Shown here: positions 13,970 to 25,735 of the stretch, in pieces | Layout of the letters: each line of letters begins with the position of its first letter | How positions within the stretch are numbered: position 1 is the first letter of the stretch | From: Combretum micranthum | Lineage: Eukaryota; Streptophyta; Magnoliopsida; Myrtales; Combretaceae | Assembly: GCA_024138025.1 (NCBI GenBank) | Contig: JAMXBD010004256.1 | Coordinates: forward strand, 1-64,000 | Direction: 5' to 3' | Length of the DNA stretch: 64,000 nt | The notes under the pieces: model-generated | Told to the model about the DNA's origin: nothing | The model's input: only the letters and a program-made list of their open reading frames with translations | Database searches by the model: none | Program-made: the position numbers and the translations under genes

Positions 13970-16570
13970 CTAAAACAAACTCAAACCAAACCAAACTAAG
14001 CCATAGAAGATTTTTTTAGCCAAAACCAAGCTCAAAAACGAGCTAAAACCCAAGCCCAAGCCTTTTATTTTCTCTAAAAATCTATCACCAAAAGCAACAT
14101 TAAAGGATAAATATCAAGTTCATTTTGCCAAAATTACAAAGCCAAAGCAGACCCTAAAAATAAACCAACCCAATGTGCCTTTCTCCTCTTCCATTCCATC
14201 TTTTTCTTCAAATTTTTCTTGCTCAATTTGCAATAACTCTTACAAGAATTCATCTCCGATTAAACAGAGTTTAAGTAAGTTTGTATGTCTTTTGTGATGA
14301 TTTATTATCTTTTTCTTTCATGGATTTCTATCAACTTAGTCTCTTGGTAAGTTATATGCAATATTGGCATGTTGAGTTGATTAAGAAAGTATTTGGACCT
14401 TGAGGTTGTAGTAAATAAGTCATTGTAAGCATTAAAGTTGTTTTAAGTTAATGAATGAGTTAGTGATAGTCATGTTTATGTCGAATTGATGAGTGAGTAG
14501 TGATGAAAATGAAGTTGTAAATGTTGTTATAGATGTTAAGATGGTTAGAACATGTATATATGAATGTGAAGTCAGTAGAAATGATGGTTTTGAAGTGTAT
14601 AAGATGGTTTAAGTGTGTTGAACAAGTGTCTAGATGTGTAGAAGTTGTTTTGAGTATTCATGAGTTGATGAAAGTTAGAGAAGAAGGATTTGAGTCAAGT
14701 TAAGTGATGTGGTGAGAGTTATTTGATGTTAAGAAGTGAAGTTTATACATGTTTTGAGTTATTAAGAACATTTAGTATGTTCTATGATGCTTATATAGAG
14801 CTCAGAGTATAGTTGGAATGTGAAAAATGTGTAAAAATCAAGTTTGAAAACAGGAGAAGTTCAAAAAATTCAAACATCCTATCATACGACCTGTATGAAA
14901 GGGTGCATGGGCCATACACCCCTTAAAACGGCCTGTATGGGAGGGTGTTTCACTCTCTAGCTTTTCGTGTGTGTTTTTCCTTGGTTCAAACGGCCTCCGA
15001 AATAGCCTATATTCAAGGACGTTTTACTTTCTGACTTTTATGCCAAACTATCTTGTCCTATATGCTGCCAGCCTTTCTTGATTACGCCGCTAGCGTTGAG
15101 CCGGTGTACCCTGTTATAAAAAAAAATTAAATTAAATTAGTTTGATATAATTTGATTACTTTATATATATTTCCTTACTTGTTTCTTGGTTTTGTGATTA
15201 AGTAAGAAGCATATGTATCCCTATTATATGTATATATGTTAAGTTACCCTTTTATAAGTTCCTATTTGAAATTTTTTAAGTGTTAAGGAGCTAATATTCA
15301 ATTGAGAGATTGTAATGTTGATATTCAATTGCTTGAAATGTGAGATATATATATATATATATTATTATGTGTGTGAATATGAATTATGTGTTGATTTGAA
15401 CTTTGCTTGAGTTTGAAAAGGGTTTGAGGAATTAGTGTATAATTGTAACTTAACAATATTTTATATGAAATGGTTTCCTTTGACAGATTCTCGTACTCAA
15501 CTGAGTTCGAATATCGATCTTTTGCTTGATAAACATATTTATCAAGATACACAGTAACATGGATGTTGTTTGCTTAGGATAGGTATAGTCTAAATTTATC
15601 ATAACTAAAGAAGGCTTAAAAAGTGTTTGTATTAGCTGTGTTTTTCGTTATTGAATCTGGTCCGAGGAGCGCCAACCCTATTAATGAGTTTAACATGATG
15701 GTTTAGGAGCTTAGGCCACTTTACTCATGATGCAATAACTTTCTTTAGTAACGCAGCGGGTAATTAATAGGGAGTATAATATTGGTGTAACATTTGATTA
15801 CTCTTAAAAAGATATAATATGATTTAGTTCACGTTTTATGAGGATGATTGAACTAGGTGATATTATGTAATAAGTTAAGTAAAGTTGAGTAACAGCTATA
15901 AACCGTAGATGAAATTACTTTTTCTTTATGACATTATATCGAAGCTGCTTATATCAACCCCCTGAGTAGCTGCAGTTACTCAGGACCCCCAAATTCCCCA
16001 TAATTAAAATCAGAGTTTGAATACTCCAGTGTTGTTTTGTTGACTTAAATAAAAAGAAGTACTTTATCATTTTTGTCTTATATTAGTTTAAGAGTGTATG
16101 CCATATCATATTTATTTTTGTTACTGTGTACTAGGTATCTGGCTCACTTTCATCTCTTTCAAGTATTGATGAAGACAAGTTTTATGATTCTTTGGGCTAT
16201 GGGACAGACCTTGAGGACTTTTTGGATGAATGTGATGATTAAAACTCCTTGACCAACTTTATTTTTTCTTTACAAGAGAGACCAAACCAAGTTTTGTTTT
16301 TAAATTGTAATAGTATAGACATGGCTTACTTATAAGCCTAAGTTTGTATTACAAAGTGTTTAAGTTTCCCTAGTATGTATGTAATATATGATTTTATAAA
16401 CTTTGAGATACCAAGTTATTGGTATCTATGTATTGTTATATTAAAGTTACTACTCATTGGTGAGTAGTCTTTTTTATAAAACTTTGTATCTAAACAAGTT
16501 AAACAGGCAATCCACATAAACAATCCTTTTTCAGACGGCCTTACGTGTAATACTTAGGTATTATACGTGG
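13970..16570 (+). mobile_element. LTR-like block, probably decayed solo LTR
   Basis: The block has the texture of a long plant gypsy LTR. A C-rich stretch with CCTCTTCCATTCCATC precedes a likely leader (about 14160-14280). It also holds GGCCTGTATGGGAGGG-type text (about 14920-14950), a GTGTACTAGGTATCTGGCTCAC stretch comparable to one in the minus-strand block at 4384-6098 (about 16125), and a terminal palindromic TGTAATACTTAGGTATTATACG (about 16547). I could not fix either terminus or a target duplication. The limits are approximate and a different non-coding origin is possible. Confidence 0.3.
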
Positions 16571-16619
16571 CTAGGAGACTTGGTATGTCTAATATAAAAA
16601 AATTGGACATGTCAAGTCT

Positions 16620-18095
16620 TTACACAAACTTTAGTGAAAAATTCAATCAAATACCCAAATTTTAAAAAAATTTAATTTAGTACCTAATTAAACTTTTCGT
16701 TGTTACATTCGCTTTCTCACTTAACAGAGTTAAAGTTGTTACTGACATGAACATTCAACCCAATCTCCCGGTAAAACATGGACAAGGCATATTAGAAATA
16801 AAGGACAAAGGGAGAAATTAAGAAAGAAATCAAGAAAGAAAGAAAGAAGAAAACGGAAGTTCAATATCTTACAAACCCAAATCTTCACAATTTTTTTGTG
16901 GAAATTGCATGAATATAATAAAAATATTGATAAAACTCGTAAATATACAAGTGAATATCTTAAAAAGCCCAAAAAAATATAAAGATAGAAACAAATAGAA
17001 CCTTTCATGGCTATTAAATTTACAACCTGCATCTTCAAGTTGTCATATACGAAACTCAATTATTAGAAGTTTCATTGTTAGTATTTAGGATTACAAATGA
17101 TTTAGTTTGGGTCAAGTTGGTTTGGTAACCATGTCAAATACAAAGTTCAAAATAGAGTTGATTTATTTAAATTAATTGTTCGAACTTTTGCCTTTCAAGA
17201 CCCAGAAGCATTTGTCGACCGGTAATCCAAGAGCTCCACAGTTGGCATCATGTCGAATGACCGTAAAGCAACAATTAGCCATTTGGTGTCACAACAATAA
17301 GTACCTTATAATATAGTGCCTTTCATATTCTGATTTTCTTTTATTATTTTTTAAAAGAATGCGAACATGACATCTAGTGACATGGAGGAATCTTCCTTTC
17401 CATCAATAGTAGATAATGAGTAGCTATGGGTTTCGTTTGGTCCGAATCTAATGGTGATGTCAGTCGCAGTTTGGCACAGTGATGGAGGTTGTGTGTCTGG
17501 TTTGTGTGTTTTTACGTAGACTCAACAAGTTGGAGTTGTCAGATGGCTCGGTTACGGTGGCTAGTGTGTTTGGCACAATATTAGGTTTTGACAAAGCTAG
17601 GTGTTCATGTGGGAATTGATTTAAGATACAGATGGTGACTTATGTGGTTGAAGGAGATGGATGTTGGTCACGGTTTGATTCGCCATCGAGATGACTGGGG
17701 CTATGGTGAGGTAGAATTGGACTTTGGCAAAGTTGAGTGGTTGTTCGCGAATGGCTTGATGGAGGTCAGTGTCTTTGGGTTTGTGAACCTAGGTTGGTTC
17801 GATGATGGTGGTTGAGCTTCAGAAATTGTAGCTTTGAAGAAGATGGGTCACGGTTCTCTATCTCTCTCTCTTCTCTCTCGCTCTTCACTTTTTTTATTTT
17901 TTTTCAAATTTCAGTGACACAGATCAGCCTAGAATTGGTCATTAAAGCCACGGAGATAGATGATGTTAACTCTGTTAAGGAAGGCAGTAATTGTGCCCAC
18001 AAAAACTTCAATCAAGTTCAATCAGGTATGAAATTGAATTTTTGTAAGTTCAGGTGTCCTTTTTCACTAAAGCTCAGGTACCAAATTTGACATTT
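16620..18095. mobile_element. Long-inverted-repeat element with GC-richer core
   Basis: The left end (CTTTAGTGAAAAATTCAATC from about 16629) reappears inverted at the right end (TTTTTCACTAAAGCTC, about 18060-18075). Both arms continue with related words: TTAACAGAGTTAA, AATTCAAT/AATTTAAT, TACCTAATT/TACCTGATT, spread over about 110-150 bp. Between them is a core of about 1 kb that is clearly richer in G and T than the surroundings (17.37-17.86 kb), followed by a CT-rich tract near 17860-17890. This looks like a non-autonomous Mutator-like or similar TIR element, possibly carrying acquired DNA. I see no transposase and no clear target duplication. Confidence 0.4.
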
Positions 18096-20143
18096 TTTCT
18101 AAACTAAAATATGAGGAGTTAAAAAAAAAAAAAAAAACAAAAAGAAAGACTTATATTACAGGGAAATAAAGAGCTCAAAGTTTTGAGCTTTTGATTATAT
18201 CCTCATATTTATTGTTATTTTTATCTTTTATTACATTTACCAAGGGCAAAAGGGATGCATGGAGTTCTACACTATTTTTTTTAAGTTTTTCTTCCCTATA
18301 CATTGAATTTGTAAAAGATAAATGACATAAGTGCAAGCGGAATAAATGTAAGGGGAGATGGTTGCAATTTCCTCTGAAAAGAAGGGTATGTTGACTAGTG
18401 TTAAAATGTATTTCAAAATTTTGAGTAATCGTAATCATTAATTTATAAATTAAAGTCAAAATTAAAAAAAATAATAATTGATCCAAATTCAAAGGGGTTC
18501 CATTTCTCCTGTGATAATATTTACCAAAACCCTAGGGGCAAAAACAGAAAAAGAAAAGGGAACTTCCCTTTTTTTCACCATCAGCTACATAGACTTTTAA
18601 AAAAATTAAAAATAAAAAAATATTTTTTAAAAAAAAAAAAAGCAAGGAAAGGCTCTGCATTGATATGCAGGCATTGTCAGTGAAATTTGCCTGAGTGTTA
18701 GGATGATCAGGTCAGATTTTGCCTTAATATGTAGCTATCATTTTGGCAAACGTGTGATTTCATAGCCGAAGCGTTAACATCAATGACATATCAGTACAAA
18801 TACAAACGATTCCTTCTGGTGAAAACATTTTAAACATGAAAGACAAATAATGTCCTGGACAAACATTATGAAATGACATCAGATTGGACTAATTCAAAAG
18901 TGCGCTGTCCTATGACTAGGACTAGGACCGAGATATATGTAATTCGGTCCCTTGCTGGTGTGCACTGTGCAGCCACCTTGTCGTCGTTGTTTAGAAATCA
19001 AAACTAAACTATAACAAATGTTAATGCAACTTACCAATGTCCAATCTTATCTTTAATACTTTTGCCTAGGTATGTTAAAGCTCAATATATTCCATTCAAA
19101 GATGAACAAGTGTGGGAATAAATTATGTTATGGGTATGGATTAGAAGTAGTTTTCTAAATGTGTATTCAGAGGTCTATGAATATATCATTCGTATGCCCC
19201 AATATAATTAAAATGTTTCCATGTTTTTATTTCGTATGAAAATATAACTATATGTTTAGAAAATCAAATCATCTTATAGAGTGGAGTTGAATAACCAATT
19301 TTGCTTTAATAATGTATATACGACCTACCTCTCACAAACTTGTGTAATAAGCGACAAGCGTTATAGAGTGAGGTAAAATATATATTGAGGATTTGCACAA
19401 GTACCTTAAAACCTAATAATCTAAGTCCTCTGCCCTAAAGGTCGTTAATCAATGATCAATTATCTGAAATATCATTGGAGTTTGATGCCAATTATACATT
19501 ATACTATGTTCGACAATATATAAGGAAGTGGAAGTCGGTGGAAATCAGTACTACAAAAAAGGAAAAAAAATAGAGGAAGAAGAAGAAGAAGAAAATGGGG
19601 ATTTTTCCATTTCAATATTTGATAACATGGCAAAGAGGAAACGGGAAAAAAATTAACATATAATTCAAACTAAAAAACATTATTAATACTGTCCTCCCAA
19701 ATTTTACTCCTTGTAGTAGTTCATAGATTTACAAGCATTTCCATCCATTCTTCCTTCTCATTGAAGGGTATTACTCGATTAGAGATTTTCATATTAGTTA
19801 TTTTTATTTTCTTCCATTTCCATTATCATCTTGACTATAAACGTAATATTTTCTAACGGCAAGTCAAGTTTAGCATTCCATTGGTGATTATGAAATATTT
19901 CAATTATCCATTGAGCTTAGACCGTATAAATCCTAGTTTTCAAATTTACAACAGCTTAGATGGCAAATATTTTTAGATTTTTATCTGTGAGGAAATTCAT
20001 TTCCATTAGCAAAAGGTGTGATTCAACCAAATGGCTTGTTTGGGTGATTAGCCTCACATATTATGTGTTATTATTTAATTATATTGTGGTAATCTTAGAA
20101 TGCTACAAACAAGTAAAACTACTTGTAAAATAATCGAGTTCAT
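18096..20143. other. Intergenic stretch
   Basis: AT-rich sequence with A-tracts near 18120-18137 and 18595-18640 and a (GAA)n run near 19574-19592. No gene is supported. Confidence 0.4.
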
Positions 20144-20206
20144 CTATGCATAAACTCAAGGCCCAAAAAAAAAAAAAAAGAAAAAGAAAACTATGTATAA
20201 ACTTAA
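20144..20206. mobile_element. Poly(A) micro-insertion with 16-bp duplication
   Basis: CTATGCATAAACTCAA (20144-20159) and CTATGTATAAACTTAA (20191-20206) are 16-bp direct repeats with two transitions. The 31 bases between them are GGCCC followed by an A-tract interrupted by two G. The structure equals those at 13797, 25028, 45517 and 57616. Confidence 0.6.
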
Positions 20207-20639
20207 TTGTAAATGAGTTAAGTTCAAACTTAAAATAAAATTTATTTATCTAATCCACTTGAACTAGGTCTCTTATTTAAAGATGTAAATCTACTAGTTT
20301 AGATTTTTGTGTCGACTCATTTAGATTCATGAGTAAACTCATGAGAAAGCTTGGGAATAAGCTTAAGAGTTGCTCATTAAACAAAAAAAAAAAAAAATTT
20401 CTATGTTATATAATGTGATATTTATACATTATACTTCTAATTATATATGTATTCGTCATTTTTTATATTTAGTTGTCTAAATTTAACTTTATTTCATATT
20501 TTAGAGATATAAACAAGCTGATTCAAACTCATAATTAGGTTGTTTGTGAATTATTTAAGCTTGGCTCGCTTTAGAGTCTCTTTAAGTTGCATTTAGGTTT
20601 AAAATGAACTTTTTTTTGGGGAGGGGGGGGAACAAAAAG

Positions 20640-21156
20640 GAGTTCCGACTCAAGTTATTTTGAATAGCGTGATAATTGAAGTAGGGTCTGACTCATCGTT
20701 CGGCATTGCTAGTATGACCATGGAGTCTCTCGCCTCATAAAGTTGAAAATGTTCTCCAACTAATTTTAACTCTTGCTTAGTAAATGCCATCTCTCTTTAA
20801 TTTGCTCTGCAAAGTTAGGTGCATATTTCCTGCTACAACCGTACAGTATATAATGAAGAATTGCAGAGGCTTTTGTTTGTTTGAAAGTAAAATGTCCTTC
20901 TGAAACTGTACAAGGAAGGCAATAAATCCAAGTCGCTTTCAATACTTTTGAATTGGCCATCATGCTGCTAAAATCGCAGGCTTTCAATGTGCACCGATAT
21001 GATTGAGGGTGTGCAGTTTTGAAATGGACCCTGGACCTCGAAAAACATTTCGATCCCCAAGTAGACCATGTGACACCGATGCAACAGGTAAGAGTGACTT
21101 CGTAGATGCATTTCGACAGATGTCTTTTGAATAGTGTCTTGAGTCATATCTCTATT
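20640..21156 (-). pseudogene. Possible decayed coding fragment, unidentified
   Basis: Base composition here is more even than in the surroundings. On the minus strand three overlapping frames carry protein-like text in sequence: a frame at 20968-21156, then one with WIYCLPCTVSEGHFTFK and ILHYILYGCSRKYAPNF (20766-20987), then MAFTKQELKLVGEHFQLYE (about 20640-20795). The frame changes suggest a protein segment broken by indels. I do not recognise the family. It may be a gene fragment, an old transposon segment or chance. Confidence 0.3.
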
Positions 21157-22635
21157 AATTGCATAACATTGCAAATAAACAATAAAAACTTAGATCAAAC
21201 AGTACAATTCATATTTTTCACTTTTGTTGGCAAATAATAACGTGTGATTTTAGTTGTAGAAATATCATTTGAAAACTAAAAATTCTATCCTTGATATGTA
21301 ATGTGTTGTAACCTAAATTTTTTTTTTTTTGCTATCATGATATGGATAAAATAAACTCACGTTTTAAAAAGATGAGATCAAATTAGTTATATTTTGGATT
21401 ATTTTCAATCTCACGGCATTTTTATAATTTTCTTCTAAAAATATTTCTTTTTCCTTAGCCCCATGACAATATGTGTTTCAGTCATAGAAAAACTATGGAT
21501 TATATATGAGATTTTCCACGACTTACCATTCGTCAAACATCCACCATCCAATCGTCACTAAATTCTGAAAACTCTCAGAAAGGTCTTAAAACTATTTTTA
21601 TTTGTGAATCTTTTATGAAATGTTGGATAATGAAAATGATTATTTTCAAGTGTTGTAAAAAGGTTAAGAGACATTTTAGTAATTGCTGCACTTAACTATG
21701 TTTATAGTGGCGTAATTGAGATAATCTTGAAGGTTAATCAATTAGATTGGATATGGTTATTTCATGATTATAAGGTAATGCTCATAACCTAACCCATAAA
21801 GCGAAAAATGAAAATACATCATGTGATCATTCATTACAAGAAATAGAGCCTATTTACTTCACAAAAAGAAGAAATTGAATTATAATTTAATAAAAACATA
21901 GTAAAATTATTTTTAAAAAAAAAGAAAAAATTGCATATCTAGTAAACTGTTCAATTATAATATATATATGCTAAAATAAAAGGAAAAATATTGGCAGAAC
22001 ACTAAAAGTCGGTGGGTGGGTGTGTGTATAGAAAAAAGAAAAAAAATTAAGCATGGATACACTACTTTTTAGATGAGCAATGATTGAACAAACAGTGAAA
22101 ACTATATATAATTTTTATAAAACTATCCACTTAAAATAAATTTACTACTTTTTATACATTATTAATCATTTCATCTCACCTGACCATCACGCTCAGCAAA
22201 TCCTGTCTTGGTATTTATAAGAAAATCAGTGAATAAACCATTTGAAAACAATGGGAAGCATTAAATGCTATTTATTATTATTGTGCTATAGCAATTTGGT
22301 GTTTAATTATTACTTCTAATGAAATCAGGATGCAAGGGAATAATTATTCACCCCAGAAGAAATATGAATATGAAGATATTCAACCATAGAATTAAAAACC
22401 ATCCTTCCCCATGAAAAAGGGTATTCAAACAGTAAATAATTACAGATGCAAATTCCAACCAATCCCCATCCAGACAACAACCATTCAATCAAATATTATG
22501 CCCATAGGCAAGACAAGGGACAAGAACAACGGAACCAGGATGTTAAAACCATTAGTAGAAGTTAGTGTTTCCCTTAACCATTTCTTGCAAAGAAACCACA
22601 TTGGCAATGGAAGGAAACGTAATGAGTCAGAACGC
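21157..22635. other. 3'-side intergenic region of the LRR kinase gene
   Basis: AT-rich, no gene supported. The last roughly 250 bases before 22636 (minus-strand downstream of the stop codon) are less AT-rich and probably include the 3' untranslated region of the LRR gene. I could not pick a poly(A) site with confidence. Confidence 0.4.
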
Positions 22636-23115
22636 TTATGGACAACTGCTGCAGTTACTTAGCTCCTGAATAACTGCTTCCATTGATGGACGGTCCACAG
22701 GAGACTCGTGGGTACAAAGCAACGCAATTTTTGCAAGTTTAGCTGCCTCGTACTCGAAGAACCTTCCACGGAGGTTAGGATCAACGAAGTCATGGAAGTT
22801 GCAAGTATCGGCAGCTGAATGTATCAAGTAATTGACGTTCTGCTTGCCTGATAAGATTTGGAAAACTACTACTCCAAATGCATACACATCGCTTTCTCTG
22901 TGAAGCGTCCGGTGGATGCATATTCTGGAGCTAGATAACCCATTGCAGCGCTTGCTTTGAGAGATGAAAACATGATATCGTTGGTAGGATCTTGTGAAGA
23001 CCGGAATCTGATAGCAAGGGAGAGTATCGTTGGTCTATAAGCACCTTCTCGGTTGAAATGTTTTGATGGAGTAGAGCAGGTTTGTTTGCTTTGTGCCCGT
23101 GCAAATATGCGATGC
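22636..23115 (-). CDS. LRR pseudokinase exon 4 (kinase C-lobe)
   Basis: It follows acceptor AATGCAG. It encodes IAYLHGH, the degenerate catalytic loop LLHQNIS, SDSGLH in place of DFG, MGYLAPEYASTGRFTEK (APE motif intact) and DVYAFGVVVFQILSGK, and ends with TAA at 22638-22636. Two more one-base losses occur, near 22990 (C run before NDIMF) and near 22896 (A run in TEKSDVY). Confidence 0.8.
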
Positions 23116-25735
23116 CTGCATTGTAATGAAAAATCAGAACAAGATAGAAATTAGCTACCCTAGGTAACTAATTGCTCAATCTGCAAAGGATGCTCGCGCA
23201 TTATGCTGCAACAAGCCAATAATGGCAGTAACAATAATCAAATTGCAAGAGAAAGCGGAAAGCATGTAGTGAAATGACAGTGACCTTTGGCAATGCCCTT
23301 GACGATGGAAACTCTAGCAGACCATCAAGAATATTGCCATCACCCTCCTGGTCCAAATAGCACAGCAAATTTCCATTCGAAACAAAATCATAGATCAAAA
23401 GCACTCGCCACGACCCCTAGAACAGCAGAACCCTCTCAACCTAACCAGATTCTCATGCCTTAGTGAAGTCAAAATATTCAATCCCTTCAAGAACTCAGCT
23501 TCCTCCGACTTGCAGCTTGTCTTATTAATGCATTTTATAACAACCAAAGAACCATCTCGCAGGATCCTTTATAGGTTGTGGAAGAGTTGCTTTTTCCCAA
23601 CAAGTTTGCCTCAGAGAAATACTGAGTAGCTGACTCCACTTCTTCGAGATTGAATCTGAAACTGTGGAAGTGCTCTTGTTGAGAAATATTAGTAATCCGA
23701 CCATCAGCCAACGGGTCCCATCCATTCGAGTACTCAAGGCTCGCAAGAGGAGAGCCATTCTTTCTGTAGAAACTGTAGCTTTGGTCTGTACTGGGTTTAT
23801 CCGACATTTCCAAGGACATTCCAAGCTTCTGTTTGCGGCGACGATATTGTATGATCAAAAAGGTTCCTATAGCAGACAATGCAATAGTTGCCACGATAAC
23901 ACCAACAAAGACCGAATGGTGACGGGACTTTGGCACATTCGTGCATTCGGTTTGGCTACAAGGCAGCTGAACATTTGCAGTCTCTGGGATGTTCACGGCA
24001 GATCCAGTCGACCCTGGACCAAAAGCCTCAGGCTTATTTGTTCTAAGGCGATCAGACGCATTGCACGCCCTCAAGGAAAGAAACTTTTCTCCACATAAAT
24101 CCAAATTGTTCACATATAGAAAACCTTCATTTAGTCTTTTTAAACCTTCAGCCAAAGACACAAATCGTGAGCATCTTCTTTTACATAACAGAGCTACAAA
24201 AGATGAAACCGAAATGAATAATTACCTGTCGGGACACTGCCCGAAAGAGAGTTGTTCTGTACATCCAGAACTTCTATCAGAGGTAATTCGGCCAGTCTTG
24301 TCGGGATCGAACCAAAGAGATGGTTGAAGCTCAAATCTAGTCTCATTAGAACTTCCAAGTCCCCCAACCTAGCAGGAATCGCTCCTTCGAGCCGATTAGA
24401 TTGCAGAGCACAAACTGTAAGTCTTCTTAAGGACCCCAGCTGTGTAGGTATATTACCAGTCAACTGATTATACGAAAGCTGCAAAACTATACAGCAAGAT
24501 ACAAAGTTTAGACACATTACACTCCCTAAGTTCAACCCAACCAAAAAAAAAAAAAATTACTACTTTGCAAAGCACAACGGGGAAGGAAGGGGTATCGAAC
24601 CCGGTCATCTCCTAAGAGATCTGTGATAAGCCAGTGTATATCTAACGTAAAAGGGTCACTATTGCTTGTTTTGGATGAAGTTGATACAGGAAATGAATGG
24701 ATATAAATAGTAATTAAAGATGAAATAGAAATCTAAGGAAATGCAAATAAAATGGAAACAAAATCCCATTTCTTTGTACCCATTTTTATAAATTTCTATT
24801 TATATCCATCCTAAAAAAAATTTCCTAAAAATTTGCCAAACATGGTACTAATCGAGGCCGAGTGGAGAATGACACATATCCATATAGATTCATCTATGCA
24901 GTTCCTGGTGTCAAAGAGCTTACTTTCTAGAACATGAAAGCTCAGGACATTTTTTAAAAATTAAAAAGAAGCATCTTTGCACTAAAACAACAAAACCAAG
25001 CATACAAGATCAGATTTTTATCATCTGAACTACATTAGTAGCAACCGGCCCCAAAAAAAAAAAAAAAAACTACATAAGTAGCGATTTATGAATCAAAAAA
25101 TGAAGTGAAGAACATACTTTTATATAAAAAAATACGAATAATTAAAATATGCAGCTGTCAAAATGTTTAAATCTGACCAAAAACTACTTTTTGTTTCCCT
25201 TTTTCGTGTTATGCTTTAAAGGGTGGCAATAAAAATGTAGTGCAGGAGTACAGTAGTAAAAAATTACAAACTGACCTTGCAAGTTTTGCATATTTCCCAT
25301 TTCTTCAGGAATCTGACCAGAAAGATTATTCATGTTCAAATACAAGTCACTGAGCATAGTCAAGTTACCAATCTCTCTAGGAATCTCACCATACAGAGAG
25401 TTATAATGCAAGTAAAGACCAGTCAGGTGTTGAAGGCCACTAATGGCTGGAGAGAGCTTTCCAACAAGACCTTTACCTTGCAATGAGATATTAGCAACTT
25501 GGCCATACTCATTGCAACCAATACCTTCAAAAGAAGAAGAAGAAGGATCACATGGGTTTCCATCAAGAGTCCATGAAGACAAGTATTTGTTATCTGGGTC
25601 TAGACTTGCTTTGATGTCCATGAGAGCTCTGAGTTCCAATGTGGTACATGAGACAAGTACTAGGAAATGTGTTTGGTGCATGAAGGAAATGAGGAAGAGG
25701 AAAATGGTGAGATGTGAAAGTGAATGGGAGCTCAT
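22636..25735 (-). CDS. LRR receptor-like pseudokinase (At5g51560-like)
   Basis: Four exons on the minus strand: 25735-25276, 24486-24226, 24145-23285 and 23115-22636, all with GT-AG introns. The product has a signal peptide (residues 1 to about 30), an N-terminal LRR cap (LELRALMDIK, W..DGNPC), about five LRRs, a stalk with CSQTEC, one membrane segment (FVGVIVATIALSAIGTFLI, about residues 320-340) and a cytoplasmic kinase-like domain. Members of this LRR-IV type family are plasma-membrane proteins; their ligand is not known to me. The ATP-lysine (VVIKCI) is present, but the catalytic loop reads HQN instead of HRD, DFG reads DSG, and the glycine loop is degenerate, so it is a predicted pseudokinase. 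Exons total 2062 bp. Five one-base losses, each in a homopolymer (about 23569, 23402, 23322, 22990, 22896), break the frame; allowing for them gives exactly 689 codons including the stop, close to the family size. There are no substitution stops. It is either a very young pseudogene or an intact gene with base-call errors. Confidence 0.85.
23285..24145 (-). CDS. LRR pseudokinase exon 3 (stalk, membrane segment, kinase N-lobe)
   Basis: It starts after acceptor CTGAAG with LKRLNEGFLY. It carries the CGEKF cap, the transmembrane segment followed by basic QYRRRKQK, a serine-rich juxtamembrane stretch and the N-lobe through VSIVKGIAKG. The first 570 or so bases are in one frame. Three one-base losses then shift the frame: after TTYKG (G run, about 23569), in GECFLIYD (T run, about 23402) and in LDWSARV (T pair, about 23322). 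The donor is GTCACT. Confidence 0.8.
24226..24486 (-). CDS. LRR pseudokinase exon 2 (LRRs)
   Basis: It follows acceptor GTATAG and ends at donor GTAAT in phase 1. It encodes the remaining LRRs (NQLTGNIPTQLGSL, NRLEGAIPARLGDL, NHLFGSIPTRLAEL, NNSLSGSVP). No frame defect is seen. Confidence 0.85.
24543..24640 (-). mobile_element. tRNA-derived SINE-like fragment in intron 1
   Basis: Read on the minus strand, TGGCTTATCAC...GATCTCTTAGGAG and then GGGTTCGATACCCC resemble the A- and B-box parts of a pol III promoter. The text then runs into a T-tract of about 14 bases (24556-24543). T-tailed plant SINEs of the Au type look like this. The 5' end and any target duplication are unclear. Confidence 0.45.
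25028..25082. mobile_element. Poly(A) micro-insertion with 15-bp duplication, in intron 1
   Basis: AACTACATTAGTAGC (25028-25042) and AACTACATAAGTAGC (25068-25082) are 15-bp direct repeats with one mismatch. The 25 bases between are AACCGGCCCC plus an A-tract. It lies in the first intron of the LRR gene, which shows that this intron tolerates insertions. Confidence 0.65.
25276..25735 (-). CDS. LRR pseudokinase exon 1 (signal peptide, LRR cap, first LRRs)
   Basis: The start codon at 25735 is followed by a hydrophobic leader. The exon encodes the paired-cysteine cap and the first LRRs (SGLQHLTGLYLHYNSLYGEIP and the next two repeats). It ends in phase 1 at CAAG before GTCAG. Joining to exon 2 restores the text NLQ-VLQLSYN, which is the expected LRR consensus and fixes the splice site. 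Confidence 0.85.

Noticed and set aside
23664..24327. Plus-strand frames of 112 and 144 codons
   Set aside because: They are antisense to exons 2 and 3 of the LRR gene, which has strong motif support on the minus strand.
24543..24640. tRNA gene
   Set aside because: A B-box-like GGTTCGA is present, but no acceptor stem or full cloverleaf. The T-tract end and intron position fit a SINE fragment.
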